Assembly: GCA_021234155.1 (NCBI GenBank)
Contig: JAJEKV010000025.1
Span: forward strand, 16,983,094 to 17,047,093
Source of the DNA: Isoetes taiwanensis
Taxonomy: Eukaryota > Streptophyta > Lycopodiopsida > Isoetales > Isoetaceae
Length of the DNA: 64,000 bases
Direction: 5' to 3'
Below, one piece after another: positions 9,770 to 21,639 of this stretch. Numbering within the stretch: the first letter of the stretch is position 1; each line of letters starts with the position of its first letter. A model generated the notes under the pieces. The model was not told the DNA's origin. It saw only the letters and a list, made by a program, of their open reading frames with translations, and did not search any database. The translations under genes and the position numbers were made by a program.

Positions 9770-11405
9770 TGTGACGTTCCACATATTTATACGCATATTT
9801 AAGTATAAATACATGACACGTCACTATGAATAATTAATGGCACATTAATTATTCATAAGCTAAGGTTAGCTATGTTAATAATTAAATTATAAAGGTGGAA
9901 ACCTAACCCAAAAATCCTAATTCGAATTTAGGGCTTATCCTAATATTAAAAAGGGCTAAAATACCAAATTAGTTAATTATTGACATGCCACCTGGCCCAA
10001 ATCGATTGGGCAAGGCAGGGTTTCCATTTTGGACACCCAAATTAGGGCTTTTGTGCCCCAATTCGAATTTAGGAGCAGCTGGAGATGGAGGAGTGAGCTG
10101 ATGGGTGCCCAGGCTGCTTGGAGATGGAGGAGGAGATGCTGCCCAACCCTGAGATGTTGTTCGACTCTGTTCCAGCTAGAAGGATGGCGACCCAGAGGGA
10201 TAGTGGAGCTAGCTATGGTTCCGGTTAGTACATAGTTAGCTTAGTTGTGATTCTTTTAGGCTAGCGCCTCTGTCAGGCTTCTTTGCTTGTCTCTGATGAT
10301 GATTAACCCGTGTTTGATAGTTAGAACTGTACTCAACTATTGATTATGCTTTGCGATGGATGGATGGATGTATCCTTGGTAGTATCTCTGTTAGTTCTTC
10401 CAGAAAGCAGGGATTACGGGGGGTAGAGACCTCTGAGCCCATGTATTGTAGTATGCTCCTAGATAGAGCCATGTATTATTCCCATTATATGCGGCCTGTG
10501 TACAAGAGACCACCGGGTCGTAGATGCTATGGTCTGGCTTAGCACCAGAGAAGGGACACAGTGGTGAAGTGGGAGTGGGGTCTTGCACGAACATAAAAGG
10601 CTCCTGAGACTCCTACAGTGGGCTAGGCCTGATAGCCGGTCACGTAGAGGGCCGGGTATGGGTCTGACACTCCCTGGGTGTAGTGGTGTGACCCGTATGG
10701 GGCACCATGCACTTTGAGTAGATTTAGGATGAGTAAGTTGGGTATGGATGCGGGGGTCGCTGATGCGGCACGTATTCTCTAGCTCACCCATGGAACCACT
10801 GTGATCCTGGAAGGGGACGCTTCCCTGACCTGCCTCATCGGACCGGGAGGCCATGAACCCCGGAGTAGGCTCGGCGGGGGTGATACCTCGAGCCTGCGTC
10901 TCCTGAAGGCTATAAGCGAAGCCATAGCGTGATTCACCCATCCGCAAAGTGTGCACAGGAGGGGGGCGGATGGAGGGCAACCCTAGCCGACGTTCTATGC
11001 CAGCCAACACCAGGTTATACCTCTGTCTGCTGATCTCTTGAGACCGAGCCGTCAGTCTATCCTCACAGGAGTCTGAGCCGGGGTAGAACCATGGGTTTGG
11101 GGTGTTTTCCTTAGGATTAGATGCATATTCTTTGCCGTTAGTACTTGGATGGATGTGCCACCCTTCGTGGTGGTTATTTATATATATTTATGCTGTGTGC
11201 TAACATGTATTCATGCTTCCGCGACTTAGGAGTCCCATTGAAGGCGTGGGCCGAATGACACCTCCGTGTCCTTCACCCGGGCATCTTTCTATAGATGGTC
11301 CGAGTTAGACGGAGGGCCCTGCTCATGGTGAGCTGATTTCCATGGGAGGGGGAAGTCCCCGTATGTATACGTCCGGAGCGCCGTATATATTCAGGGAGCG
11401 TCACA
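9770..11405 (+). repeat. 5' LTR of element B
   Basis: Begins TGTGACG and ends CGTCACA, a perfect 7-bp inverted repeat. It aligns to 18010-19548 only in blocks, for example GTACAAGAG, CTCAGGAG-like stretches, GCAAAGTGTGCACAGGAGGGG and CCCTTCGTGGTGG/CCCTTCGAGGTGA. It is followed by GCATCAGC, either a diverged tRNA-iMet primer site (GTATCAGAGC) or a copy of the GCATC found just upstream at 9765-9769. Confidence 0.75.
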
Positions 11406-11416
11406 GCATCAGCATC

Positions 11417-12658
11417 ATGGCCACTTCATCATCCAGGCGATGGTACAATGCCACTGCTCATGTGGCTGAGGCTGACATCAACTCGGTCTTCACTGTTTTT
11501 CAAAAGGAGATCGATGTGGATGCCACCATAAATGCCACACCCTTTTATCAAGAGATCATGACTGAGTTCCATGCCAAGATAGGACCTTCTCTAGTAGAAC
11601 TCCCCCCATGTATAGGCTACTTTGCACCTAGAACAGCCCTTTGTGCAGCTCTAAATGATATTCCAAACATAGACAAATATTTGGAAAATAGAGATGCTCA
11701 CATGCCAGATTACATGACCATATCCATAAGTAGGAAGAGATATTTTTCTTATACTGCTGCTGTAGCCATCTTTTTGTTCCATAGAGCCCAAACCCAGATA
11801 GGTGAACCCTCCATTCAACCTCTAGACATTGAACCCTTGGCCACAGAAGAAGAAGAGCAAATGCTCCTGGAGTATGAAGGGTCAGAGCAGGAGGAAGAGG
11901 CAGAGGAAGGACAGGGGCACGACATGGAAGACATAATCGACATCGACCCTATACAAGAACAGCAACAAGTAGAAGAAGACCTTCAGGGCTTCGATGAAGG
12001 TTTGAGGGTAATGAGGACAGCTCCTCCACTTGGGTTAGGCATCACCAGTCTAACCCCGGTCATCATCCAAGGAGAGGAGTACCTGACGCTGCATGACATA
12101 AAGAACCTCTCGGAGTGCAGAGACAGAGGCTACAGGGTGGACGAGCTCCTGCACTTTCTACAGCAACAGCACGACCTCGATGATTTCATCGACCGGGAGA
12201 TACAGTGTTAGATCTAATAATGAAGTTAACAATTCAAACCATAAGAAATCAAAGACTCAACAATACATATTCATCAGTTAACTTCTCCTTATGTTTATCT
12301 GTTGCAGGATCAATCAAAATCACTGATCCTTACAGAGCTATAACATTTATATAGTACAAGTCCGTCGGTTATGCTGCCGACCTGGCTGGATTCGGCGGTT
12401 AAGCCATAACCGATCATTTGAATCGGACTTGGCTTCAATTTACTTGGCCAGCACATTCGACCCTAGATAGAAATACTTAGGGTCCTAATAATATTACATG
12501 GTTTAACCATTTACCATAACCTTGAACCATTAGGTAATATCTCTGAAAATGATCTGACTTTATTCAACACACAGGACTTCTCCATCAGCATCAGGGAGGC
12601 CCACACTTACACTGGCCAGTCATCATCAGACATTGAAGCTTACACTAGCATTCGGTAG
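11417..12658 (+). pseudogene. N-terminal extension of element B Gag (interrupted by a solo LTR)
   Basis: The likely start is ATG 11417, 12 bases after the LTR; an in-frame ATG at 11342 lies inside the LTR. The first part runs to 12205, is cut by a solo LTR, and resumes in the same frame at 12575 until TAG 12656-12658, directly abutting the ATG of the main gag frame at 12659, also in the same frame. The TAG may thus be a mutated sense codon (CAG) and the whole one long Gag. The protein has an ordered N-terminal domain (about residues 1-145, FYQEIMTEFHAKIG, ISRKRYFSYTAAVAIFLFHR), a very acidic middle (EEEEQMLLEYEGSEQEEEAE) and a C-terminal segment (GEEYLTLHDIKNLSECRDRG). I do not recognise the N-terminal domain. 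Confidence 0.65.
12206..12569 (+). mobile_element. Solo LTR inserted in element B gag
   Basis: 364 bp, starts TGTTAG and ends CAACA, flanked by TACAG (12201-12205) and CACAG (12570-12574), a 5-bp duplication with one mismatch. It contains a TATA-like ATTTATATAG and palindromic GCCGACC/GGTTATGC motifs. Removing it and one target copy rejoins the Gag frame in phase, which is strong support for the boundaries. The TGTTAG end is common in Ty1/copia LTRs, but the superfamily is not certain. Confidence 0.75.
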
Positions 12659-13890
12659 ATGATGACACAACAAGATCTACCCTCGGAGGAGGAATTTATA
12701 GCCATCCAGGAGCGGATGGGCATCAGGAAAAAGACAACGAGCGCGCTCCTGCCCAGCACCTCATCAGTAGCGTCAGCCGGGTTAGAAAGAGGCGGCATCA
12801 ACTTGACCTCTTCCAGGTCCATGCTTGCAGACTACAGGGACATGATAGCAGTACCAGTAGACGAATACTCCGGAAGGCATAGGACCGAGATCAAAACCGG
12901 AGAAGAGACAGCAGAGGGAGGACATGACAAAACCCTCAGGTTTTATCTCCCACTCCTCACCGCCAGAAGGATAGCGGTCATACACCGCCAGTTTAGCCCA
13001 CGGGAAGAAGAAGGAGTCTTCATGCTTATTGCCCTCTCGGGATTTAGTAGGCATGCTCGGATGCCTCCGAACATCGACCATGTCATCCTGGTCAAGAGAT
13101 CAATAGCTTTGAGCGTCTTCGACTTCGCAGTCCTATACAGGTTGGCCGTCACTGCGGCCTACATGCCGGATAAAAGCGTTGAAGACCTGGTAGTGGCACT
13201 TCAAGATGGTACGCCCACCAACATTCTCAGAAACTTGGGGCGAAAAGTTGGCACAGCCCAAGTCAAGAAGTTCTCCAAGGCATTTAAGCGTCATTACGTG
13301 CCGAGGGAACACAAGTGCCATATGATGCAACAGTTCTACAGGTTAGAGCAGGGCAATAAGACAGTCCAGAAGTATATAGAAGAGTTTATGAGGCTGAGGC
13401 TCTATGTGCCAAAGTTGAGCGATAGACACGCAGTAGAGGGGTACATCGAAGGCTTGAACGAGGAGATTAGGAAGCTTATGAGAGCAATAAACCCCAGAAC
13501 AGTGTCAGAAGCAGAGTCTAAAGCCGTGAGCTTGCAAGGAACAGGTCTCCAAGGTAGTGGACAGAAGCAACAGTACTATCATGACAAGGGAAAAGCCATG
13601 GGAAGCTATAGCCCAAGAGCAATAAGCCCGACAGCTGCTAGATCTCAATACAATGCAAACTATGGAAAGCAAAGGAATGCAAATTTTGGCAAGCAGGACA
13701 AGAAGCAGGTCAGTTTCAAGGACAAAGAACAAGCGGGTGGTTCAAACTACTCCAAAGCAATGAAGCAGTTCTTACAGTCCATTCCGAAGGAGAAGAGGTA
13801 AGAATGTATTGAAAAGCAGTTCAGGTGTTTCCAGCCAGGGCATCGGACACACAACTGTCCCTTTGTGATGAATGCAGTGAGCTAGCGAGG
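12659..13890 (+). CDS. Gag (capsid and zinc-knuckle region) of element B
   Basis: 380 open codons to 13801, starting MMTQQDLPSEEEF. The C-terminal half is a Ty3/gypsy capsid domain: FSKAFKRHYVPREHKCHMMQ, FYRLEQGNKTVQKYIEEFMR, then GLNEEIRKLMRAINPRTV. A basic, Gln/Lys-rich tail follows. Immediately after the stop, in the same frame, CFQPGHRTHNC resembles a CCHC knuckle that has lost three residues (Cys-Gly-Lys of the usual CFxCGKPGH), so both the stop and the knuckle are damaged. Gag would package element RNA in cytoplasmic particles. The capsid itself is uninterrupted, unlike pol. Confidence 0.82.
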
Positions 13891-13894
13891 ATGG

Positions 13895-14360
13895 GAGACA
13901 CCCGGGAGATCGACGAAGAAGATGCTCGCAACTACATCTAGTGTGAGTGTCACATCTTCGCTTCTATTGACTCTGAGATTGGGAAAGTACCAGATCATCT
14001 CAACGATTGGGAAAGTCAGAGCCAAGTCCTTCATAGTGTTGATAGACACAGGGAGAACCCATAATTTTGTTTCGCCAAGGATGGTAGAGATGTTGAAGCT
14101 GAAGCCTTTGAAGTCCAATCCTAGGCCCGTTGTGTTGGCAAATGGGGCAATAGCAGGAAAGAGGGTCAACTTCGACATAAACTTGCCAGGTATCAACCTT
14201 GGAATGGGAGCAGAAGTGATGAACATCGGCTAATATGACTTGATCATAGGCATGGAATACCTTGGCCCGGCTGGAGCTGTGATTGATTGTGGGAAGCGAA
14301 AAGTCACCTTGACCACGTCAGAGGGTAAGATCATTGAGATAGAGGTAAAGAAGTCACCCC
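13895..14360 (+). pseudogene. Aspartic protease of element B
   Basis: The frame from about 13922 contains KSFIVLIDTGRTHNFVS, the classic D-T-G active site of retroviral-type proteases, followed by the flap and NFDINLPGI-like beta strands. A TAA (about 14231) interrupts just before YDLIIGMEYL-like sequence (a D-x-I-[LI]-G-[MT] motif normally conserved near the protease C-terminus), which continues in the same register. Role: Gag-Pol processing. Confidence 0.72.
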
Positions 14361-14364
14361 AATC

Positions 14365-15129
14365 ATGCAATGCATGTCTAGTAAGAAGTTACTTAGATGC
14401 ATAAAGAAGGAGCAAGTGGCCTATGTCTTTAAGCTCGAAGTTGATGAGCCAAAGGCAAAGGAAGACAAAGAAGCCAAAGCATTGAGCAAGTTGCCAAAGC
14501 CAATAGCCAAACTAGTGAAGGAATTCCATGATTTGTTCCCATATGAGATCAAGCGACTTCCACCTTATAGAGGAGTCGAGTGTGAAATAGCACTTGAGCC
14601 AAGAACGAAGCCAAGAAGTAAGGCACCCTACAGAATGTCACCTCAGGAGTTGACAGAATTGAAGAAGCAATTACAGGAGTTGTTAGACCTGGGGTTTATA
14701 AGACCTAGCATCTCTCCATTTGGAGTGCCAATACTTTTTGTCAAGAAGAAAGATGGAAGTCTCAGAATGTGCATTGACTATCGTCAATTGAACAATCACA
14801 CCATCAAGAACAAGTATCCGCTACCTCGATCAGATGATTTGATGGACCAGCTGCAAGGAGCGAAGGTTTTCTCCAAGATAGACTTGAGGTCAGGCTACCA
14901 CCAGATCAGAATCAAGGAAGGAGACATCCATAAGACGGCATTCAGGACGAGATATGGCCATTATGAGTTCACAGTGATGCCATTTGGACTATCCAACTCT
15001 CCAGCAACGTTCATGAGGCTCATGAACGACATTTTCCGCGAGTTTCTAGACACATTCATCATAGTTTTCTATGATGACATCCTAGTCTACCGCAAATCTT
15101 TGGAGGAGACACTTGAGGAAGGTACTTGA
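14365..15129 (+). CDS. Reverse transcriptase of element B
   Basis: 254 open codons with all core RT motifs: [59 protein letters not shown], and the catalytic YDDILVY near the end. The upstream [21 protein letters not shown] segment is the usual RT tether of chromoviruses. The frame ends just after [11 protein letters not shown]; the thumb continues at 15113 in an overlapping frame, so one frameshift lies at about 15115-15125. Confidence 0.9.
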   Translation: MQCMSSKKLLRCIKKEQVAYVFKLEVDEPKAKEDKEAKALSKLPKPIAKLVKEFHDLFPYEIKRLPPYRGVECEIALEPRTKPRSKAPYRMSPQELTELKKQLQELLDLGFIRPSISPFGVPILFVKKKDGSLRMCIDYRQLNNHTIKNKYPLPRSDDLMDQLQGAKVFSKIDLRSGYHQIRIKEGDIHKTAFRTRYGHYEFTVMPFGLSNSPATFMRLMNDIFREFLDTFIIVFYDDILVYRKSLEETLEEGT

Positions 15130-15790
15130 AAAGTTGAGGAGGCATCAGTTTTATGTGAAGCTATCCAAGTGCCACTTCGCAATAGAAAGGGTGGAGTACT
15201 TGGGGCATGTAATCACAGTAGGAGGGATTTCCACCGACCTTGTGAAGATTGAAGCGATAACTAATTGGCAGGCACCAAAGAACATCCATGAAGTGAGGAG
15301 CTTCCTCGGCTTAGCAAGATATTACAGAAAGTTCGTCAAGAACTTTGCAAAGGTAGCAGCGCCGTTAACAGACCTCACCAAAGCGGAGAAGATAAAAGAT
15401 TGGGCGAGTCATTGGCAAAGGAAAGCCCATGTAGTGTTTGAGACGTTGAAGGAAGCTTTAATGACTGCCACAGTCTTAGTATTGCCTGACCCAGATAAAG
15501 ATAAGTTGGTGGCAACAGATGCTAGCAAGATTGCAACAGGAGCGGTCTTAATGCAAGAGGGGAGGGTGGTAGCATATGATTCAAGGAAGATGAATGGCGT
15601 CGAAACGCGTTACCGAAACAATTAGATACGGACCATCAAAGTCTACAATATGTCTTTACCCAACCACATCTCAACTTGAGACAAAGGAGATGGATGGAGT
15701 TCCTAGAGGAGTACGACTTTGTCATCATGTACAAGCCAGGCAAGCTCAAAGTGGTTGTGGATGCGATCTCAAGGCACCCCTTGATGACGG
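15113..15790 (+). pseudogene. RT thumb and RNase H of element B
   Basis: 15113-15625 encodes the thumb (VEYLGHVITVGGIST, EVRSFLGLARYYRKFVKNFA) and the start of the Ty3 RNase H with its first catalytic Asp (LVATDASKIATGAVLMQ). After VETRYRNN the frame stops; the stretch normally carrying the catalytic Glu is missing, and sequence resumes in another frame with DHQSLQYVFTQPHLN and KPGKLKVVVDAISRHP. So a deletion of roughly 30 codons plus a frameshift inactivates RNase H. Confidence 0.8.
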
Positions 15791-16660
15791 GAGTCCATTG
15801 CAATGCCATATCAACACTCACAAATGAGTTTGGCAAGAAGATAGAAGAAATGTTGCTAACAGACCGAGACTTCAAGGAAGCATGGGCAAACCTTTCTAAG
15901 GAGGCAAGAACAGACAAAGAGAGGGAAACTTTCAAGCATTTTAAGAAGGAAGGCAATCTATTATACTATAAGAATAAATTGTGTGTACTAGAGTCATCGG
16001 GAGTCAGGAAGTTGATACTTCATGACACACACAATAGCTCAATAGTCGGGCATGCAGATTTTATGAAGATCTATTTTAAGATCAGAAGCAGCTACTTCTG
16101 GCCCGGCATGAAGAAGCACATAGTAAGTATATCCGGGAGTGCTAGCTATGTCAGCAGATGAAGGCGGAGCAACTCCGAATTCCTGGAGCATTAGAGCCAT
16201 TATTGTCTGCACCGAATGCGAAATGAGAGGTAATAAGCATGGACTTTATTACAGAGCTCCCGAGAACCATAAGGGGCAAAGATGCCTTGATGGTGGTAGT
16301 GGACAAATTGTCAAAGATGACACATTTTCTGCCGTGCAGGACCACAGACACGGCGTTAAATACTGTCGTATTGTTCACTGAAGAGATCTTTAGACTCCAC
16401 CGGATGCCGAGAGAAATAATATCGGATAGAGATTCAAAGTCCATGAGCGCATTATGGCAAGACTTGTTCAGAACCATCTAGACGAAGCTCTCGATGAGTA
16501 CGACGTATCATCCTCAGACGGGTGGGCAGACGGAACGCACCAATAGGATACTTGAAAATACGTTGAGGAATTACGTCTGGAACAAGCAATCAAAGTGGGA
16601 CGATTATATTCACTTGGTGGAATTTGTATACAATAGCACCAAGTAAGAGACGTCTCAAAT
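15790..16660 (+). pseudogene. Integrase (zinc-binding and catalytic core) of element B
   Basis: The HHCC domain is readable as LHDTHNSSIVGHAD, YFWPGMKKHI and then YIREC-stop-LCQQMK near 16120-16160. The core follows in the frame from 16239: MDFITELPRTIRGKDALMVV with the first Asp, and IISDRDSKSMSALW with the second. TAG at about 16478 precedes STTYHPQTGGQTERTNR, which holds the catalytic Glu. Stops and frame changes make it inactive, but each signature is present in the usual order. Confidence 0.8.
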
Positions 16661-17337
16661 GTCGCCGTTCATGATCAATTACGGCTACCAATGCTTAATC
16701 ATAGACACTTGGAACAATCTCGTGTCCAAGGTAGAAGTATCCCAGCAGATGATAGCCGACATGCAACAATTGGTGGAAGAAGTGAGAGGATATCTTCTTG
16801 CAGCAAGAAGCCGGCAGAAGAGTGTAGCCGATAAGCACAGAATGAGAGTTCCAAGTAGGGGACAATGTGTGGCTGAAGATCAAAGTCAAGCAAGCAAAGC
16901 TCCGCATCGTCAATTGCAAGAAACTTGCTCCAAGATGGGCTGGGCCGTTCAAGATAACCAAAAGGGTAGATAACCAATCCTACAAGTTGGATCTGGCATC
17001 ACATCTCAAAATCCATAGGGTCTTCCATGTAAGTCTCCTGAAGAGGCACATTCCTAATCCAGAGAAAGTATTGGAGACAACAAAATTACTGGAAATGACG
17101 GACGACCAGGTTGAAATCGTCCTAGAGGTTCTTCTTGACAGGTCCTACACGAAAACAAGAAGATCCCAATTTCTCTAATACCTAGTGAAATGGACGCATT
17201 TGCCTGTGCAAGACGCTATGTGGGTACTACAATCAGATTTGAAGAAGCAGTACCCCCAATTCATGGAGCAATGCAAGCGTCGGCTCGTCACCGAAGTAGT
17301 CGACACCGAACCGATAGGTGAATGTGAGGTAGATTAA
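16659..17337 (+). pseudogene. Integrase C-terminus and chromodomain of element B
   Basis: From 16659 a frame with MSPFMINYG and a helical segment shifts near 16855 into WLKIKVKQAKLRIV, KLAPRWAGPFKITKRV and HRVFHVSLLKRHIPNP, the GPF/Y module of chromoviral integrases. A chromodomain follows: QVEIVLEVLLDRSYTK, then TAA at 17176-17178, then YLVKWTHLPVQDAMWV, ending at TAA 17335-17337. Chromodomains of this class direct integration towards particular chromatin. The internal stop replaces one codon before the YLVKW strand and may be a CAA to TAA change. Confidence 0.82.
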
Positions 17338-18009
17338 GAAGTCTACTCCCCTCGACACGGAAGTAGCCGAAATTGAGAGATAAGAGGTCATTTAGTCATG
17401 CATTGATAGGAAAACACCTCTAGTCAATGCCTACTATGGGAAGGATGCCATCCTTCACGCCAAAGGCGACTAAAGGTGTACGCATGAGTGATCATCTTAG
17501 GCATGATAGGGCACTGTCTCCACGGCCAAGATGGAAGAAACATCATCTTCCTACGCCGGGAGATTAGCCTTGCATCCATATAAATTGTAATTAATGGGTG
17601 GTTCCCTAACAACCAACTTTTTAATAATTAAATGTGTACTAACGTAGTGTTGAACCTGCAGGCCAATAGGAGTATCTAACAGCAGGAGGGTCACGTTGCG
17701 AAGACTTGCAACACATGTTTTGTCATAATGTGTTGCAAGGGAATTATAGAATTTTGAAACTCTGTTAATGATAATGGTGCAAACCATAAAATTTTGTGAA
17801 TATTAGATGATAATGTAACGGTTGAGGGATCACCTTATTATAGTATGTTATGGAACAAGTAATGTGATTATGAAATTTAGACTTAAATATTATCTTGGGG
17901 TAATTGTGTATAAAATTGGATGCGTGTAATGTGTTGCAGGGTTCATGCAGGTTTCTAAGGAGTGGAGACACGTGATGCCGAGGACAACATCAATTCAAGG
18001 TGGGGAGAT
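17338..18009 (+). other. 3' untranslated region and polypurine tract of element B
   Basis: About 670 bp between the chromodomain and the 3' LTR with no plausible reading frame. It ends in a purine run (AAGGTGGGGAGAT, 17998-18009) directly before TGTGACG at 18010, the expected polypurine tract for plus-strand priming. Confidence 0.65.
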
Positions 18010-19548
18010 TGTGACGTTCCAGCATAATATACAGTCTGAATACGTATATTATACTGCCATGTCACGCGTACGTGTCACCTTGACAAGTACTTGAGAGCCA
18101 TGAAGAGTTGCGCCTAGGAGGCAACCTCGTATGTTGCACATGTATATTAAACATATGCAATTAAACCCCTTTGCTAAATGGCAAAGCCCCATTGGTCCCT
18201 TCTAAGCTAAACCTAAAAGGTCATGTAAAAAGAACAGAAGGGGAAATCCTAAACCCTTTTCCATTTTTGCATTTTGGCTTCTTTGGGCTATTCTGGCCAA
18301 GTCAAGGTACTAGTCCGCATTGTCAGGCGCTGCCAAGCCACATTTGCACAACAGATCTCTCAGGAGCAGCTGCATTCAGCCTGAACGAAGGCATGGACGC
18401 GATTCGAGGAGCAGGAGCAAGCCAAGGATCAAGTAACATGTGATTTCGTTGTGCAAAGCCGAGTTTCAGCCAGGCAATGAGCTAGGATAGTATGGTAGAT
18501 CAGCCTTAGCAGCCTTATACATCCTAAGATCACCAGCCTTAACGAATGAACCTAACCATGTATGTTTAGGTAGATATATTAGATATTATTCAGTATCTCA
18601 GTTCTTTTATGGTGATGATGTTCCATTCTATGCTCTCCTGTGTATGTGGGAAGGGAAGTAGAGGCCCTGAAACATTCAGTAGCAGATGATTCTAGATAAC
18701 CTCATTAATTCCCAATTAATACGGCCCATGTACAAGAGCCTGCCTAGTTGTGAGTGGCGGGGCTAGACCGATGGAATAAGGGGGACCCGTCCCATCACTG
18801 ACTGATCTCTCTGGTGTGTAAAGCCTATCAAGGATCTTAGCGGGCTAGGCTTAATGGTTTGCCACTGTGTGTGGGCAAGGCATGAGCTCGACACCTCTTG
18901 GGTGATGCGTCATTTTCAATGAGGTTCAAGTCGAATACGGGCAGTGGCCCTCTAGCTGCCTGTGATAGGCATGCATGCCTCTAGAAGGGGAATGATCCTC
19001 CTCCTGCCTCATCAGGGCTGGAGAGATAAAACCTAGTAGTAGCCTCTTTGGCTACGCACTCGACAGGCTACGGTCCAATCCCTAGACTCTTCAACCTACT
19101 CTGCAAAGTGTACACCGGGAGGGGTGGATGGAGCGGACTACCCAACAACCATGTTCCTATGCCAGTCCAATCCACTCTTATGAATTCTATCTGCAATGAC
19201 TTCTGGAGACCCAAGCCGTCAGTCCATACCCTGGAGTCTGAGCCTTGGGTAGGACCTCCCATGTGATGATGATATTGTTGATGTGTTTACACATGTATGC
19301 TATGGTGCAGTCACCCTTCGAGGTGACTCTATTTGTATTTGATGTCATGTGCTTACGTTTATTCACGCTTCCGCAGCTAGGACGGTCCCGAGGGAAGACG
19401 GGACAAATGACCCATCCATTCTTCCTCATCGATCCCTTGCTAAAGGATTGGTGTTAGGTGGATGGCCTCTGTCAGCCCGGTTGCCAGGGGGATGAACTCC
19501 GCCTTCCAATACGATGGGAGCATCGTAGAAGAAGTAGGGGACATCACA
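18010..19548 (+). repeat. 3' LTR of element B
   Basis: Begins TGTGACGTTCC and ends ATCACA. It shares ordered blocks with 9770-11405 but is clearly diverged, with many indels. It directly follows a polypurine tract, so it is the genuine 3' LTR of the coding region. Confidence 0.75.
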
Positions 19549-19967
19549 GAGTAATAAAACAATGTTAGCCTTGTGCATTCCCTGCATTATGTGGTTATCA
19601 ATTGGTTTAGAAAAGAAATTTCCCCCTTTATCTGATTTGCTATGAAAAGTTTTCGCCAGTATGCAGTGTTAAGATCTATCAATCTGAAAATTATACAAAG
19701 CAAGAGCCCTAATAACACTCGCCCCAAAGGGTAACTATTTTACCTTGGGAATGTTGCCGAAATGTGCATGCAAATGACAATACATTGCTGAAAATGCAAT
19801 AAACTAAATCAAAACATAAAATACATGCTAAGAGAGAAGTACCTTGCACCACTTCTAGATTACTTGCATTGGGTAGCTCCCAAACCACAAACAACAATCA
19901 CTGAAGGGAAAATCTGCAAGCCACCAAGCCATGAGAAATATATAGATTGCAAATACTGCATTAAATC

Positions 19968-21088
19968 TTACCTCCTTAAAGAGGGCCCTGAGATCAAGCC
20001 AAATCTGCATGCTCCCTTATCACATATCCAAGTAGCAACGATGAGTCTAATAGATCTAGAGATGCCAAATCCCTCTCTGGAAGAAATATCAATAAAGTCT
20101 TGAATAATCACAGGAGCTTTTGTAAAATGTTTTGTTTGTATAGTCCATAGCTGCCACAATACATAATTTGACACTTGTGTGCCAGTCTTTTCTGCTTTCT
20201 TAATAATGTAACCATGAGTGATCCTTTGCTCCTTTTTCAGCATTGCTGAAACTTGAATATATTACCACACTTCCATAGTATACACGAAACTCAGCCCATG
20301 CACTAAGTTTATGCAACTTCTTAGCATTATGTTTATGGAGAAGGCATGCTTTAGTCTATTTCACAGACATTAAAACATGAGTTAAAATTCTGAGAGAAGA
20401 GCCATGAGATCAAGCCACTTCTACTCCCTTTTCCCATAAGGATCTAGTAGGTGCATCCTCAGCATGGGTGGACACATGAGCTAAAGCACTGGAGCACTAC
20501 TGGGCACTGATGCAGCACATGCTAACAAACCATAGCACAACAAACGCTTGGACAATATGAGTATTTATAAAATTGAATAAACTCTACCTTAGAAACAGAA
20601 TTATCTCTGTCTACCTTCAGAAATTACTTGAGCAGAGAAGGCATATTTAAAATGATCTGCAAACAATGGAACTTAAATCTTGGCCTGCAAGTGAATGCCA
20701 TACTATATACTGGATAAGGCAAAGATGGAGGACCAATTTCAGAATATAAAATAAAACCTTTGCATTGGATTTCCTAGGGCAGTAAAATATCACATCGGAG
20801 AAAAAGACCTATAGTGTGCCTCAAATGCATGATGTGCCTGAATACAGACAAACCGGACTTAAAAGCTCTAGCATATCTAATGCTTATGCTTGCTAGAGAA
20901 GTAGGGTATGGAAAAGTTTTCAATAGCATTTTCGCATCAAGAACCTCTTCTGCATCGCCACCTTTCAAGTAAAAAGAACCACCAAAACTAAGCCAGATTG
21001 ACAGAATCACGACATTTAAGAGCAAAAACAACACTGGCATTGAAAGGCATTCTATCACAGAGCTCCATATCTCGAATTCAAATAGCAT
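19968..21088 (-). pseudogene. Possible PPR-protein remnant
   Basis: On the minus strand, AMLKKEQRITHGYIIKK followed by TQVSNYVL near 20150-20240 resembles the E-Q-G-x-x-[IL]-H-G-[YH]-I-[IV]-K helix pair of plant PPR-PLS proteins. A piece further upstream (DMELCDRMPFNASVVF, near 21040) fits a neighbouring repeat. No continuous repeat array, start or DYW domain can be read. The rest of 19549-21160 shows nothing I can assign. Weak call. Confidence 0.3.
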
Positions 21089-21639
21089 TCCAGAAATATC
21101 TGAGAGATTTTTAACGACAAAAAAAGGATCAAGGATGAAGGTGCTTGACTGTTGCCCTAACCTGATCGTTGCCCTTCCACTGGTTTAATCTCCACTGTCC
21201 AATTAGTCCCATTAATACCTGGCCGCTGGATTCAGGGCTGGATAGAAAATGGACAGAGAGCAAAGCACCACCTTTTACACGCAGGCAGAGTCACCATTGC
21301 ACCTTATGCTTCTGCGCCGGAAGTGGCTATGGCACCAGACTGCTTCTGCAACACGCGATGAAGAAGCCAAACTTACCAGTTTTATAATTATAACTTTTTT
21401 TGCTGCAAGGTTTCAAGGGTCTGCATTTGCGAGCAAGATTTGAAGGGCCTGTAGAGCCGACCTTGGACAAGCCTTCTCCCTGGTCTGGATCCAGCCGTTG
21501 CCAGGCATCATGGTTGGATGCCATAGATTGCTCCAAAAACAACGTGGCAGAAAAATATGATAAAAGATTGTGGCGCAATCATTAGAGAAAGAGAAGGCCA
21601 CCGTGATAATTTTCTTGTATATATAATGCAGTTTCCTAT

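Larger units (their letters stand above)
9770..19548 (+). mobile_element. Ty3/gypsy chromovirus B with extended gag
   Basis: LTR-like ends (TGTGACGTTCC at 9770 and 18010; CACA at 11405 and 19548) enclose gag, protease, RT, RNase H, integrase and a C-terminal chromodomain, the order typical of chromoviruses. The coding region carries several stops and frameshifts, and a 364-bp solo LTR (12206-12569) lies in its first reading frame. The two LTRs share terminal and interior blocks but are strongly diverged and differ in length (1636 and 1539 bp). No matching target duplication is found outside the pair: GCATC lies before 9770, GAGTA after 19548. Confidence 0.87.

Noticed and set aside
9765-11410. 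GCATC on both sides of the 5' LTR of element B as proof of a solo LTR
   Set aside because: The downstream GCATCAGC may equally be a diverged primer-binding site (GTATCAGAGC), and gag follows directly. Left as an open alternative, not called.
11342-11416. ATG at 11342 as start of the element B extension
   Set aside because: It lies inside the LTR; ATG 11417 just after the LTR is the more likely start.
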